In this document: piece by piece, positions 9,978 through 18,961 of the stretch | Numbering within the stretch: the first letter of the stretch is position 1 | Layout: every line of letters starts with the position of its first letter | Assembly: GCA_002151545.1 (NCBI GenBank) | Contig: CP021237.1 | Location: 4,030,001-4,094,000, forward strand | Source: Sphingobacteriaceae bacterium GW460-11-11-14-LB5 | Lineage (GTDB): Bacteria > Bacteroidota > Bacteroidia > Sphingobacteriales > Sphingobacteriaceae | Length of the DNA: 64,000 nt | Direction of reading: 5' to 3' | Notes under the pieces: generated by a model | The model's input: the letters and a program-made list of their open reading frames with translations, nothing else | The model's database searches: none | Told to the model about the DNA's origin: nothing | Made by a program: the position numbers and the translations under genes

Positions 9978-12276
9978 ACCTCTTTTATTTTTATTGGCCT
10001 GTTTAGTTTGGGCGGCTTGCAGCAGTACCAAATCCTTAAAACCAGGACAAATTTTGTATACCGGTGCTGAGGTAAAAATCAATCCTGATTCATCAGGAAA
10101 AATTGATAATGAAAAACAGATTAAAACCGATCTGGAGGCTAAAACAAGACCACGTCCCAATAAGTCGATTTTGGGTATAAAATTTAAACTGGGCATTTAC
10201 AATCTCGCAGGCGAGCCCAAAAAGCCTAAAGGTTTTAGAAACTGGCTGCGCCGTCAAGGGGAAGCGCCTGTATTATTGAATGATGTAAAGCTGAAATACA
10301 ATAATGATGTATTATCCAGTTACCTTATTAGTGAAGGCTATTTACAGGCAAATGTTACCGGCGATACCGTGGTGAAAGAAAAAAAGGGTAAAGCCATTTA
10401 TACTGCAGTTACCGGACAACGGTATAAAATTAACAAGATTAATTTCCCGCCCGATTCTGGGGTGCTTACCAAAATCATCAATGCCAACAAAAACAAAACT
10501 TTGCTAAAAGTTGGCGATTATTACGATATCGATACCTACAAAAATGAACGGATCAGGATTGATAACGACCTGAAAGAAAATGGCTACTTTTATTTCAGTC
10601 CCGATTATTTAATTATGCAGGTGGATAGCACCATTGGCAAAAACCTCGTTAACGTTTCGGTTAAGGTTAAAGATATTGCGCCTGATGCAGCATTAAAACC
10701 ATACACCATCAAAAACATTAACATATACCCTAATTATTCGTTAAGGAGAGATACGACACTCAGAAAATTAAAGCCCTTACAGTATAACGATTTCAATATC
10801 TACGATGACCGGAATACGTTTAAACCAAAACTTTTCGACCGTTTGGTATTCTTTCAAAAAGGCGAACCTTATAACCGTAAAGATCATAACCAATCGTTAA
10901 ACCGCATGGTAAATGTAGGCGCCTTTCAGGATGTAAGGGCTGAATTTTTACCGGTTGATAGTTTCAGAAATAATCAGCTCGACCTGAATATTTATTTAAC
11001 GCCCTTAAAGAAAAACTCACTGACCTTTTCGGTGGTCGGAACGAGTAAATCGAACAATTTCGTGGGTTCGGAAGTGAAAGTAACCCAAACCACCAGAAAC
11101 CTGTTTAGAAATGCCGAACAATTAGACTTGAGTGTTAGTGGTGGTTTCGAAACACAAACCAAAGGAACTTCTTTAGGCAAAAACTCCTTGTCGTTAACGG
11201 CTGAAGGAAAATTAACCTTCCCCAGGTTTATTGTACCTTTTTACAAACCGAATAGCACCAATGCTTTCATCCCGAAAACCATTGCTTCGCTGTCTTACCA
11301 GATGCTAAACCGTGGTTCTGAATATACTTTGCATGCAGTTAAAGGACAGTATGGTTACAACTTTAAAGAAAACCTGTACAAAGAGCATAATTTTAATCCG
11401 ATCTCGATTAGTTATGTTTCTACTTCTTTCCCATCTGATACAACTGAAAAGAGAATATATGAACAAAACCCATTGTTGAGAACGACTTTAGAAAGCCAGT
11501 TTATTATTGGCAGTAACTATAATTTCACCTATACCAACCAAATGGAAGATAGTCGTAGAAATAATACCTATTTCTTTGGTGGGTTAGAAACGAGTGGTAA
11601 TGTTTGGGGCCTGTTTACCCCAAAGGATGAAAATGGCCAGCGGTCTATCTTTAACAAAGCATTAACGCAGTTTATTAGGGTTGAAGCCGATTTAAGAGAT
11701 TATTATAAAATTACCAGAAACTTAATCTGGGCAAACCGGTTAAACTTAGGTTATGGGTATGCCTATGGAAACTCAACTTCACTCCCGTTTGTAAAACAGT
11801 TTTTTGCCGGGGGTAGTAATGATATCAGGGCTTTTCCGGCCAGAACCTTAGGCCCGGGAACTTACAAAGTTCGAGATGATGCTCTTTTTGCCGATCAGGG
11901 TGGTGATATTAAGTTAATGCTCAACTCAGAACTGAGGTTTAAGATCGTGAGTGTACTCTATGGTGCCTTATTTGTAGATGCCGGAAATATCTGGCTAAGA
12001 AAAGAAGATCTTGGAGAACCTGGCAAACCTGAGACGGCAAGACTTGGATCTGGCTTTAAATTAAAAAACGCTTTTAACGAATTGGCGGTGGGTACTGGCG
12101 CAGGTTTACGGGTAGATGTCAGCATTTTTGTAGTCCGTTTAGATGTGGCCTTCCCGGTGCGTAAACCTTACTTACCAGAAGGACAAAGATGGGTGTTTGA
12201 TGATATTGCCTTCGGTAATAAGGATTGGCGTAAGCAGAATTTAATTTTTAACATTGGGATAGGATATCCGTTTTAA
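9961..12276 (+). CDS. tamL: BamA/TamA-family outer-membrane lipoprotein TamL
   Basis: This is the outer-membrane partner of TamB in Bacteroidota. The chosen start, ATG at 9961, gives 771 residues and a clean lipoprotein signal (LLFLLACLVWAACSS). An in-frame ATG at 9943 would add six polar residues before it. POTRA-like segments occupy about 35-330, including YKINKINFPPDSGVLT and YTIKNINIYPNYSLRRDTTL. The C-terminal half is a 16-strand-type barrel with FFAGGSNDIRAFPARTLGPG, the conserved loop-6 (V)RGF/Y-like region of Omp85 proteins, here with IRAF. It ends NLIFNIGIGYPF with a terminal aromatic residue. The start overlaps the tamB end by 17 bp. Confidence 0.92.
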   Translation: MRKLIRPLLFLLACLVWAACSSTKSLKPGQILYTGAEVKINPDSSGKIDNEKQIKTDLEAKTRPRPNKSILGIKFKLGIYNLAGEPKKPKGFRNWLRRQGEAPVLLNDVKLKYNNDVLSSYLISEGYLQANVTGDTVVKEKKGKAIYTAVTGQRYKINKINFPPDSGVLTKIINANKNKTLLKVGDYYDIDTYKNERIRIDNDLKENGYFYFSPDYLIMQVDSTIGKNLVNVSVKVKDIAPDAALKPYTIKNINIYPNYSLRRDTTLRKLKPLQYNDFNIYDDRNTFKPKLFDRLVFFQKGEPYNRKDHNQSLNRMVNVGAFQDVRAEFLPVDSFRNNQLDLNIYLTPLKKNSLTFSVVGTSKSNNFVGSEVKVTQTTRNLFRNAEQLDLSVSGGFETQTKGTSLGKNSLSLTAEGKLTFPRFIVPFYKPNSTNAFIPKTIASLSYQMLNRGSEYTLHAVKGQYGYNFKENLYKEHNFNPISISYVSTSFPSDTTEKRIYEQNPLLRTTLESQFIIGSNYNFTYTNQMEDSRRNNTYFFGGLETSGNVWGLFTPKDENGQRSIFNKALTQFIRVEADLRDYYKITRNLIWANRLNLGYGYAYGNSTSLPFVKQFFAGGSNDIRAFPARTLGPGTYKVRDDALFADQGGDIKLMLNSELRFKIVSVLYGALFVDAGNIWLRKEDLGEPGKPETARLGSGFKLKNAFNELAVGTGAGLRVDVSIFVVRLDVAFPVRKPYLPEGQRWVFDDIAFGNKDWRKQNLIFNIGIGYPF

Positions 12277-12283
12277 TTTTTCG

Positions 12284-13306
12284 ATGAGAGTACTTCATAA
12301 GATCAAATATTTCTTCATTGCGTTATATCATCTTTTCGTTGCTGCCGGAAAAGGTTTTGTAGAAGATAGGGTAACTAAATTAAGTGCTTCGCTTGCTTAT
12401 TACACTATTTTTTCACTTACACCGCTTATCATTATCATGTTATCCGCCGCTACCCTATTTTTTGGCGACAAAAGAAATGAGGAAACAAGAGTTCAGTTTT
12501 ATGGACAGGTGACCGAAATGGTTGGCAAAGAGGCAGCTACACAAATTCAGGGTTTTGTAGAACATGCCAATAAATCAGGCCAGTCTACCCTTGGTTTAAT
12601 TATTGGGATAGGCACATTGATTATTGGTTCAACTGCTATTTTTATTGAGATACAAGATAGCATCAACATGATTTGGAAAGTAAAGGCTGTGCCCAAAAAA
12701 GGCTGGATAAAAATGCTTTCTAACAGGTTATTGTCTTTCTCTTTAATTGTTTCAATGGGCTTTCTATTGCTGGTATCGCTGGTGGTTAACACCGTTGTAG
12801 TAGGTCTGGGTTCTAAATTGGGCAACCTACTCTCACAAAGCAAAATAGATGAAGTAATCCCCGTTGCAAACGATACCATGGCCATTCTGATTTACATTTT
12901 AAACAATGTAATTACGCTTGCTGCCGTTACCGCTGTATTTGCGGTTATATTTAAAGTATTACCCGATGTAATTATCCGTTGGAAATCGGCAATAATTGGT
13001 GCCTTATTTACAGCTGTTCTTTTCAGTTTAGGTAAATACCTAATCGGGATTTATATCGAAAAGGGGAACCCGGGCTCGGCCTTTGGAGCAGCCAGTTCGA
13101 TCATCGTTATTTTATTGTGGATTTATTATACCTCGATTATACTCTACTTCGGCGCTGAATTTACACAGGCTTATGCCGAAAAATACGATAATGGCATCGC
13201 TCCAAGTAAATATGCGGTGTTTACCAAAATCACCATTGTTGAAAAAAAGGTAGATGTATTACCTCCGCAACACCCTGAAGATACAGTGAATGTACCAAAA
13301 GAATAA
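12284..13306 (+). CDS. YihY/BrkB family inner-membrane protein
   Basis: This 340-residue polytopic membrane protein begins 8 bp after tamL, so it probably belongs to the same transcript. The family hallmark is the N-terminal KLSASLAYYTIFSLTPLIIIM (about 30-50). A long amphipathic stretch and several membrane helices follow, ending in ASSIIVILLWIYYTSIILYFGAEFTQAYAEKY, the second conserved block. YihY/BrkB proteins were once called ribonuclease BN, which is now considered wrong, and their function is unclear. The tail after about 300 is polar and cytoplasmic. A paralogue lies at 34176-35144. Confidence 0.9.
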   Translation: MRVLHKIKYFFIALYHLFVAAGKGFVEDRVTKLSASLAYYTIFSLTPLIIIMLSAATLFFGDKRNEETRVQFYGQVTEMVGKEAATQIQGFVEHANKSGQSTLGLIIGIGTLIIGSTAIFIEIQDSINMIWKVKAVPKKGWIKMLSNRLLSFSLIVSMGFLLLVSLVVNTVVVGLGSKLGNLLSQSKIDEVIPVANDTMAILIYILNNVITLAAVTAVFAVIFKVLPDVIIRWKSAIIGALFTAVLFSLGKYLIGIYIEKGNPGSAFGAASSIIVILLWIYYTSIILYFGAEFTQAYAEKYDNGIAPSKYAVFTKITIVEKKVDVLPPQHPEDTVNVPKE

Positions 13307-13343
13307 TTAACCGTTAGTATGATCATGACAAGTTTTGGCAGAT

Positions 13344-13413
13344 CGTCATTCCCAACTTGATTGGGAATCCTAATGCAATAAGCTTTAAGATTCCCGCCTG
13401 CGCGGGAATGACG
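13344..13413. repeat. Palindromic intergenic repeat (CGTCATTCCC type), between convergent genes
   Basis: Two hairpins lie in a row: ATTCCCAACTTGATTGGGAAT, then GATTCCC-GCCTGC-GCGGGAAT, bounded by CGTCAT and ATGACG. It lies between the convergent 3' ends of the yihY-like gene and parE and may serve as a terminator for both. An almost identical copy lies at 17171-17239. Confidence 0.8.
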
Positions 13414-13461
13414 ACCAATCCTTTACAATCTGTCATTGGTAATTAAACTTGACTTCTTTTT

Positions 13462-15333
13462 TTATGCTACTTCGTCAGTAATCACTTTAGGTTCCTCCGT
13501 TACTTCATCCTTCTCTACCCTCAGGTTACGGATAATGTGCTGCTGCCTGTCGGGCGTATTTTTGCCCATATAATATTCAAGCAAACTTTTTATCGTTTGG
13601 TCTTTCAAAATAACCGGGTCTAACCTGATATCTTTTCCGATAAACAAGCCAAATTCATCAGGCGAAATTTCACCTAAACCTTTAAACCGGGTAATTTCTG
13701 GTTTATTGCCTAGTTTTTCGATCGCATTTTTGCGTTCTTCATCGCTATAGCAATAAATGGTTTCTTTTTTATTCCTAACCCTGAAAAGCGGTGTCTGTAA
13801 AATATAAACATGACCTGCTTTAACCAGATCGGGGAAAAACTGAAGAAAGAAAGTCATCATCAACAAACGGATGTGCATGCCATCCACATCGGCATCAGTT
13901 GCAATTACAATATTGTTATAATGTAAACCTTCTAAACCATCCTCGATATTTAAAGCGTGCTGGAGCAGGTTAAATTCTTCGTTTTCGTAAACTACTTTTT
14001 TTGTTAATTCATAACAGTTTAAGGGTTTACCCTTTAAACTAAATACCGCCTGGCAATCCACATCACGCGATTTTGTGATGGAACCCGATGCCGAATCTCC
14101 CTCGGTAATAAACAAAGTGGTTTCGTAACGTTTCTCGTGTGTGGTATTAAAATGCACCTTACAATCGCGCAGTTTTTTATTGTGTAACGAGGCCTTTTTT
14201 GCCCTGTCGTTTGCCAGTTTCTTAATACCTGCAATGTCTTTACGCTCCCGTTCCGATTGCATAATTCTTTTCAGCAGCGCATCGGCCACATCCGGATTTT
14301 TATGCAGGTAATCATCAAGCTCTTTTTTAACAAAATCGTTAATAAAAGTTGCTACCGATGGGCCTTCCGGTCCCATGTTTTGCGAACCCAGTTTTGTTTT
14401 GGTCTGCGATTCGAAAACCGGCTCCTGTACACGTACAGAAATTGCCGCGATAATTGATGAACGCACATCAGCCGCATCAAACTCTTTTTTGAAAAACTCC
14501 CTAACGGTTTTCACTACCGCCGCCCTAAAAGCTGCCTGGTGTGTTCCACCCTGTGTGGTGTGCTGTCCGTTTACAAAAGAATGGTAATCTTCGCCATATT
14601 GCTGCCCGTGGGTCATTGCAATTTCGATATCTGGCCCAATCATATGGATAATCGGGTAACGGATTTCCTCTGGCTTATTAAATTTAGAAAGCAGATCGTA
14701 AAGACCTCGCTCCGAAAAATATTTCTGGTTATTGAAATTTACCGTTAAACCGGTGTTTAAGAACACATAATTCCAAACCATACTTTCTACAAAATCAGGA
14801 ATATAGTGGTAGTTCCTGAAAATGGTTTCATCCGGATAAAAAGTAATGGCTGTACCATTACGCTGAGTAGTATCGATAACAGGTTGCTCGGTTACAATTT
14901 CCCCTTTAGAAAACTCAACTTTCTTCGTTTTTCCATCACGATACGATTGTACGGTAAAGCTGGTAGAAAGCGCATTAACGGCCTTTGTACCCACCCCATT
15001 TAAACCTACCGATTTTTGAAAGGCATTACTATCGTATTTACCACCTGTATTAATTTTGCTTACACAATCTATCACTTTACCTAATGGAATACCACGGCCA
15101 TAATCGCGTACATTTACTTTTTGCTCTGAAAGCGTAATCTCGATGGTTTTTCCAGTGCCCATCACAAACTCATCGATAGAGTTATCTACAATTTCTTTTA
15201 GCAAAACGTAAATACCGTCGTCCTGAGCAGAACCATCGCCAAGTTTACCAATGTACATCCCCGGACGAAGCCTGATGTGCTCTTTCCAATCTAATGAACG
15301 AATACTGTCGTCGTTATAAATTACTTCTGCCAT
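13462..15333 (-). CDS. parE: DNA topoisomerase IV subunit B
   Basis: This is the ATPase subunit partner of the subunit A at the left window edge. It is 623 residues long, in the range of ParE rather than the longer GyrB. The GHKL ATPase site shows E47 in LLKEIVDNSID, the G1 box DYGRGIP (77-83) and the lid LNGVGTKAVNALS (111-123). The TOPRIM domain shows EGDSASGS (411-418) and DADVDG (480-485), the magnesium-binding acids. QTKTKLGS at about 310-317 is the conserved QTK loop. Start ATG at 15333 gives MAEVIYNDDSIRSLDWKEHI, a normal family start. Confidence 0.93.
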   Translation of the reverse strand: MAEVIYNDDSIRSLDWKEHIRLRPGMYIGKLGDGSAQDDGIYVLLKEIVDNSIDEFVMGTGKTIEITLSEQKVNVRDYGRGIPLGKVIDCVSKINTGGKYDSNAFQKSVGLNGVGTKAVNALSTSFTVQSYRDGKTKKVEFSKGEIVTEQPVIDTTQRNGTAITFYPDETIFRNYHYIPDFVESMVWNYVFLNTGLTVNFNNQKYFSERGLYDLLSKFNKPEEIRYPIIHMIGPDIEIAMTHGQQYGEDYHSFVNGQHTTQGGTHQAAFRAAVVKTVREFFKKEFDAADVRSSIIAAISVRVQEPVFESQTKTKLGSQNMGPEGPSVATFINDFVKKELDDYLHKNPDVADALLKRIMQSERERKDIAGIKKLANDRAKKASLHNKKLRDCKVHFNTTHEKRYETTLFITEGDSASGSITKSRDVDCQAVFSLKGKPLNCYELTKKVVYENEEFNLLQHALNIEDGLEGLHYNNIVIATDADVDGMHIRLLMMTFFLQFFPDLVKAGHVYILQTPLFRVRNKKETIYCYSDEERKNAIEKLGNKPEITRFKGLGEISPDEFGLFIGKDIRLDPVILKDQTIKSLLEYYMGKNTPDRQQHIIRNLRVEKDEVTEEPKVITDEVA

Positions 15334-15821
15334 ACTGTGTTTATCTGTTCATCACTTGAAAACCCTGCATTTTTTTGACTTGCAAAGCGACAAAACCGAG
15401 CGATTTCGGTGCATGTCTTAAATCAACATGACAAATTTGTAGAAATAAATCCGATCTCAAAAACCCGAAAAGCTTAGAATAGCTAATTTCAAATCTCCTG
15501 TTCAGAAATATCATACAATAATAGATTTATTCCATGAGGCTAGCAAAAGAAAGTTTCCACAAAAATATGGAGGAGGTATAATGTAAGATGGATGATGGCG
15601 AGTCATGAATTCATTGGTTCATTTGGTTACCTGATTAATTCCTGTTGAGAACTGCTAATTGTCAATCGCCAACTGCTAATTGTTATTCATTTTCATCTTC
15701 CATGCTCCATCATCCCTTTTCCATCTCCCATCTTCCATTTTACTTCTCCCATCCCTCAAACATTCTCTCATTCAATCATTCAATTTTCCCTATCTTCATC
15801 CCATATTCAAAATCCTGTTTA
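15334..15821. other. Intergenic region with low-complexity pyrimidine-rich leader
   Basis: There is no gene in this 488-bp stretch. From about 15640 it becomes low-complexity: AACTGCTAATTGTCAATCGCC-like direct repeats, then many CATCTTCCAT/CCATCTCCCAT units up to about 15770, immediately before the APC permease start. A related CATCTTCC-rich stretch precedes the DEAD-box helicase promoter near 18780. The function is unknown; the units may be repeat debris. Confidence 0.45.
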
Positions 15822-17159
15822 ATGCAACAAAAGAAGCAACTTTCACTATTCGATTTATCCATGATTGTGGTGAGTCTGGTTATTGGAATGGGTGTATTCC
15901 GTACGCCTGTAAACGTAGCGGCGAAAGCACAAATTCCGGAGTTATTTTACCTGGCCTGGTTTATTGGGGGCTTTGTGGCTTTTTGTGGTGCTTTAACCTA
16001 TGCCGAAATTGGTTCGCGTTTTCCTGTAACTGGTGGATATTATAAAATATTTTCGGCGGCTTATCACCCTTCCATCGCTTTCGCTATTAATTGTATCGTT
16101 ATTATTTCGAGTGCTGCATCCGTAGCGGCAATTTCAATTATTGGGGCAGAATACCTGAGTAAAATTATCTTACCTGTTGATAAACAAACTGAAACCTATC
16201 GTGTTGCTATAGCCATCACCACAATTTTGGCTTTCTATTTTATTAACCTGCTCGGCCTAAAAGCGAGTTCCAAGACACAAAACGTATTAACGGTAATTAA
16301 AATCGGAATGATTTTAACCTTAATCTGTGCTATATTTTTCGGCGGACAAACACAAACCGTTACGCCTGTTTTTAAAACAGTAAGTGGGGCAATGCCAACC
16401 TGGTCCGATTACGGGAAAGCATTAGGCTTGTGTTTAATTGCGGTTTCTTTCTCCTACGCGGGTTATGCACAAACCATCAACTTTGGGGGCGAGGTTAAGG
16501 AAGCAAAAAAAGTAATTCCCCGTTCGATTATTATTGGTTTAACCATAATAGTGATCCTTTATCTGGCCATCAATTATGTGTATGTAAAGGTTATTGGTTT
16601 CGAAGAATTAAAAACAGCAGAAAGTATAGCGGCGATACTGGCCTCGAAAATATTTGGCCCTGCCGGCTTTAATGCCCTTTCTGTCATTATCTTTTTCTCG
16701 GTAATGGGTTATGTAAACGTAAACCTGTTAAGTAACCCGAGGGCGATGTTTGCTATGGGCGAAGAAGGTGCGCTTCCCAAAATATTCAGCAGGATGAATA
16801 AAAAAACCGAGGTAATAACCATCAGCCTTAGCATTTTTACTTTAATCGCGGTGGTGATTATATTTTATGCCAAAACTTTCGATAAGATTTTAAATTATAC
16901 CATTTTCTTAGAAAGCATCAGCATGGCCAGTTCTGCCGCAACAATTTTCATCCTCAGAAAAAGAACGGCACATCTTGATAAAAAAACCATCTACACTGTT
17001 CCTTTATATCCTATATTGCCTATTATTTTTATAGCTGCTTATACTTTCGTGGCCTTTAGCATTTATGCCGATGATCCGAATGCAGCGCTGAACGGATTAT
17101 ATATTTTTGCAGGCTTTCTGGCGATTTATTTTGTAAGCAGGTGGTTTAATAAAAAATAG
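15822..17159 (+). CDS. APC-family amino acid permease
   Basis: This polytopic inner-membrane transporter belongs to the amino acid-polyamine-organocation superfamily. I place the start at ATG 15822 (MQQKKQLSLFDLSMIVVSLV, 445 residues). The longer frame from 15645 would add 59 residues translated from a low-complexity repeat with no family resemblance. Family features are VIGMGVFRTP in helix 1, GGFVAFCGALTYAEIGSRFPVTGGYY in helices 2-3, and about 12 hydrophobic segments ending in LNGLYIFAGFLAIYFVSRWF. The substrate cannot be read from the sequence; a small neutral amino acid is plausible (inference). Confidence 0.87.
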   Translation: MQQKKQLSLFDLSMIVVSLVIGMGVFRTPVNVAAKAQIPELFYLAWFIGGFVAFCGALTYAEIGSRFPVTGGYYKIFSAAYHPSIAFAINCIVIISSAASVAAISIIGAEYLSKIILPVDKQTETYRVAIAITTILAFYFINLLGLKASSKTQNVLTVIKIGMILTLICAIFFGGQTQTVTPVFKTVSGAMPTWSDYGKALGLCLIAVSFSYAGYAQTINFGGEVKEAKKVIPRSIIIGLTIIVILYLAINYVYVKVIGFEELKTAESIAAILASKIFGPAGFNALSVIIFFSVMGYVNVNLLSNPRAMFAMGEEGALPKIFSRMNKKTEVITISLSIFTLIAVVIIFYAKTFDKILNYTIFLESISMASSAATIFILRKRTAHLDKKTIYTVPLYPILPIIFIAAYTFVAFSIYADDPNAALNGLYIFAGFLAIYFVSRWFNKK

Positions 17160-17170
17160 TACCAGCGGAC

Positions 17171-17239
17171 CGTCATTCCCAACTTGATTGGGAATCCTAA
17201 TGCATAAGCTTTAAGATTCCCGCCTGCGCGGGAATGACG
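17171..17239. repeat. Palindromic intergenic repeat (CGTCATTCCC type)
   Basis: This is a near-identical copy of the element at 13344-13413: the same two hairpins, the same CGTCAT...ATGACG ends, and one base fewer in the spacer. It follows the APC permease stop by 12 bp, consistent with a terminator-like position. Confidence 0.8.
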
Positions 17240-17399
17240 CCAGCGCTTTGGATTTGCCAAAGGCAGACCTAAGTAAAATAAACCTGATTGGAATGAACAT
17301 CCCGATTTTTCATCGGGATAAAATGGAAAGCAGGACTGATCTAACCGATTGACACAGAAACCTGCTTTACAAAAAGCATAAAAAAATTTTAAATAATTA

Positions 17400-18734
17400 A
17401 TGAACAAAACACTCTCCTTAAAACAAGAAATTGCTTACGCTGCCGGTATGATTGGTTGGAGCACGATGACAAACATTATCATCGTCATGCTTCCTTATTT
17501 CTATCTTCCGCCAAGTAATGCAGGTTTACCGCCCTTGGTTCCACAACTTGTTTTATTGGGTGCATTTAATATCCTTTCCATTATTGCCGCCTCTGGCAGA
17601 TTGGTTGATGCCATTTACGATCCCTTCATTGCTTCTAAAAGCGATGCCAGCACCAACAAAAATGGTCGCAGGATGCCTTTTATGAAATGGGCTATTATTC
17701 CCGCCATGCTTTTCTGCGGACTTGTTTTTTATCCCATCCAAAAAGCAGAGAGCCTGCACAATGCCTGGTGGCTTACCATTACCCTTTGCTTATTTTTTGT
17801 ATCGGTTACCACTTATATCATTCCATATAACGCTTTACTGGCCGAAGTAACCAATACGCCAAGGCAAAAAGTTAAACTGTCCAGCTATCAGCAGGTTGGT
17901 TTTGTAATTGGCATTATTTTATCGGCCTGCACCAACAACTTTGCCGACCTGGTTGAAGATAATTTCCATGTGGCCAACCGCAGCGAAGCTATTCAGATTG
18001 CCATATGGGGTTTATGTATTTTATCGGGCCTGGTGATGTTATTACCGGTTTTTTTCATCAACGAAAAAGAGTTTTCGGTGGCTAAACCTACCCATGTACC
18101 TTTATGGCCTGCCATTAGGAGTACTTTTAAAAACAGTAATTTTAAATATTACCTCATATCTGATTTTGCTTTTTATACTGCCTTAAGCATCATCTCGAGT
18201 GGTTTATTGTTTTTCTGCACGGTTTTACTAGGGCTTCCAGAATCGGAAGGTGGAAAATTTATGGGTGCCATGGTTTTGGCTTCCCTGCTGTTTTATCCCC
18301 TGGTTAATTTTGGCTCGGCTAAAATTGGCAAAAAACCTTTTGTGCTGCTTGCCTTCGCTGTACTTTGTTTGATCTTTGTTACCATTTTCTTTTTAGGGAA
18401 ATTACCTTTTGGGCCACATACGCAGATTTATATTCTGGTATTATCAGCCTCGTTTCCCTTAGCTGCCCTCGGTATTTTACCCACGGCTATTTTGGCTGAT
18501 ATTGCCCAAAGAGATACTTTAGAAACAGGTGAAAACCACGAGGGCATGTTCTTCGCCGTGAAATACCTTTTTGTAAAACTCGGCCAAACCTTAGGTATTG
18601 CCATTTTCGCCATGCTTACCATTTATGGCAAAGACCCAGGTAACGATTTTGGACTACGCCTGAATGGAATTGTAGGCTTCGGACTTTGTTTAATTGCGCT
18701 GTTGTTTTTTAGCCGGTTTAAAGAGGAGAAGTAG
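17400..18734 (+). CDS. MFS/GPH-type sugar:cation symporter
   Basis: This 444-residue protein resembles the glycoside-pentoside-hexuronide (MelB-like) group of the major facilitator superfamily. The N-terminal LKQEIAYAAGMIGWS and the helix 2-3 segment GRLVDAIYDPFIASKSDASTNKNGRRMPFMKW match the GPH pattern, in which the aspartate in DAxxDP helps couple sodium or proton transport. About 12 membrane helices are visible, ending in GLCLIALLFFSRFKEEK. A sugar or glycoside substrate is implied by family only. It lies alone between the APC permease and the helicase. Confidence 0.85.
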   Translation: MNKTLSLKQEIAYAAGMIGWSTMTNIIIVMLPYFYLPPSNAGLPPLVPQLVLLGAFNILSIIAASGRLVDAIYDPFIASKSDASTNKNGRRMPFMKWAIIPAMLFCGLVFYPIQKAESLHNAWWLTITLCLFFVSVTTYIIPYNALLAEVTNTPRQKVKLSSYQQVGFVIGIILSACTNNFADLVEDNFHVANRSEAIQIAIWGLCILSGLVMLLPVFFINEKEFSVAKPTHVPLWPAIRSTFKNSNFKYYLISDFAFYTALSIISSGLLFFCTVLLGLPESEGGKFMGAMVLASLLFYPLVNFGSAKIGKKPFVLLAFAVLCLIFVTIFFLGKLPFGPHTQIYILVLSASFPLAALGILPTAILADIAQRDTLETGENHEGMFFAVKYLFVKLGQTLGIAIFAMLTIYGKDPGNDFGLRLNGIVGFGLCLIALLFFSRFKEEK

Positions 18735-18839
18735 TTTGGAGCTTGGTGTTTTGCGTTGAGCATTGCACCTAAACATCCCTCCAACATCTTCCATCTTACC
18801 TCACTCATCTTACATTTCGCCTATCTCACATATTTTACC

Positions 18840-18847
18840 TATCTTTG
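18840..18847 (+). promoter_or_regulatory. Probable Bacteroidota -7 box (TATCTTTG) of the DEAD helicase gene
   Basis: TATCTTTG matches the Bacteroidota -7 consensus TAnnTTTG exactly. It predicts a 5' leader of about 108 nt before the helicase ATG. The leader can fold: CTTGCCATT...AATGGC and a pairing of CTTGC with GCAAG near 18868-18903. I see no clear -33 TTTG. Confidence 0.5.
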
Positions 18848-18961
18848 CCGCCGAAGCAGGAATAAGGGCTTGCCATTCTGAATGGCATATTCTCTCCGCA
18901 AGTTAGTCCTTCAACAAATGATTGTTCTAGCTTCTTCGATAAATATTACACAGAAACATAC

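Noticed and set aside
12284..13306. Calling YihY/BrkB proteins ribonuclease BN
   Set aside because: The older name is considered a misassignment; no nuclease motif is present in a polytopic membrane protein.
15645..15821. Upstream 59-codon extension of the APC permease
   Set aside because: It is translated from a low-complexity pyrimidine-rich repeat and has no family similarity; ATG 15822 gives a normal permease start.
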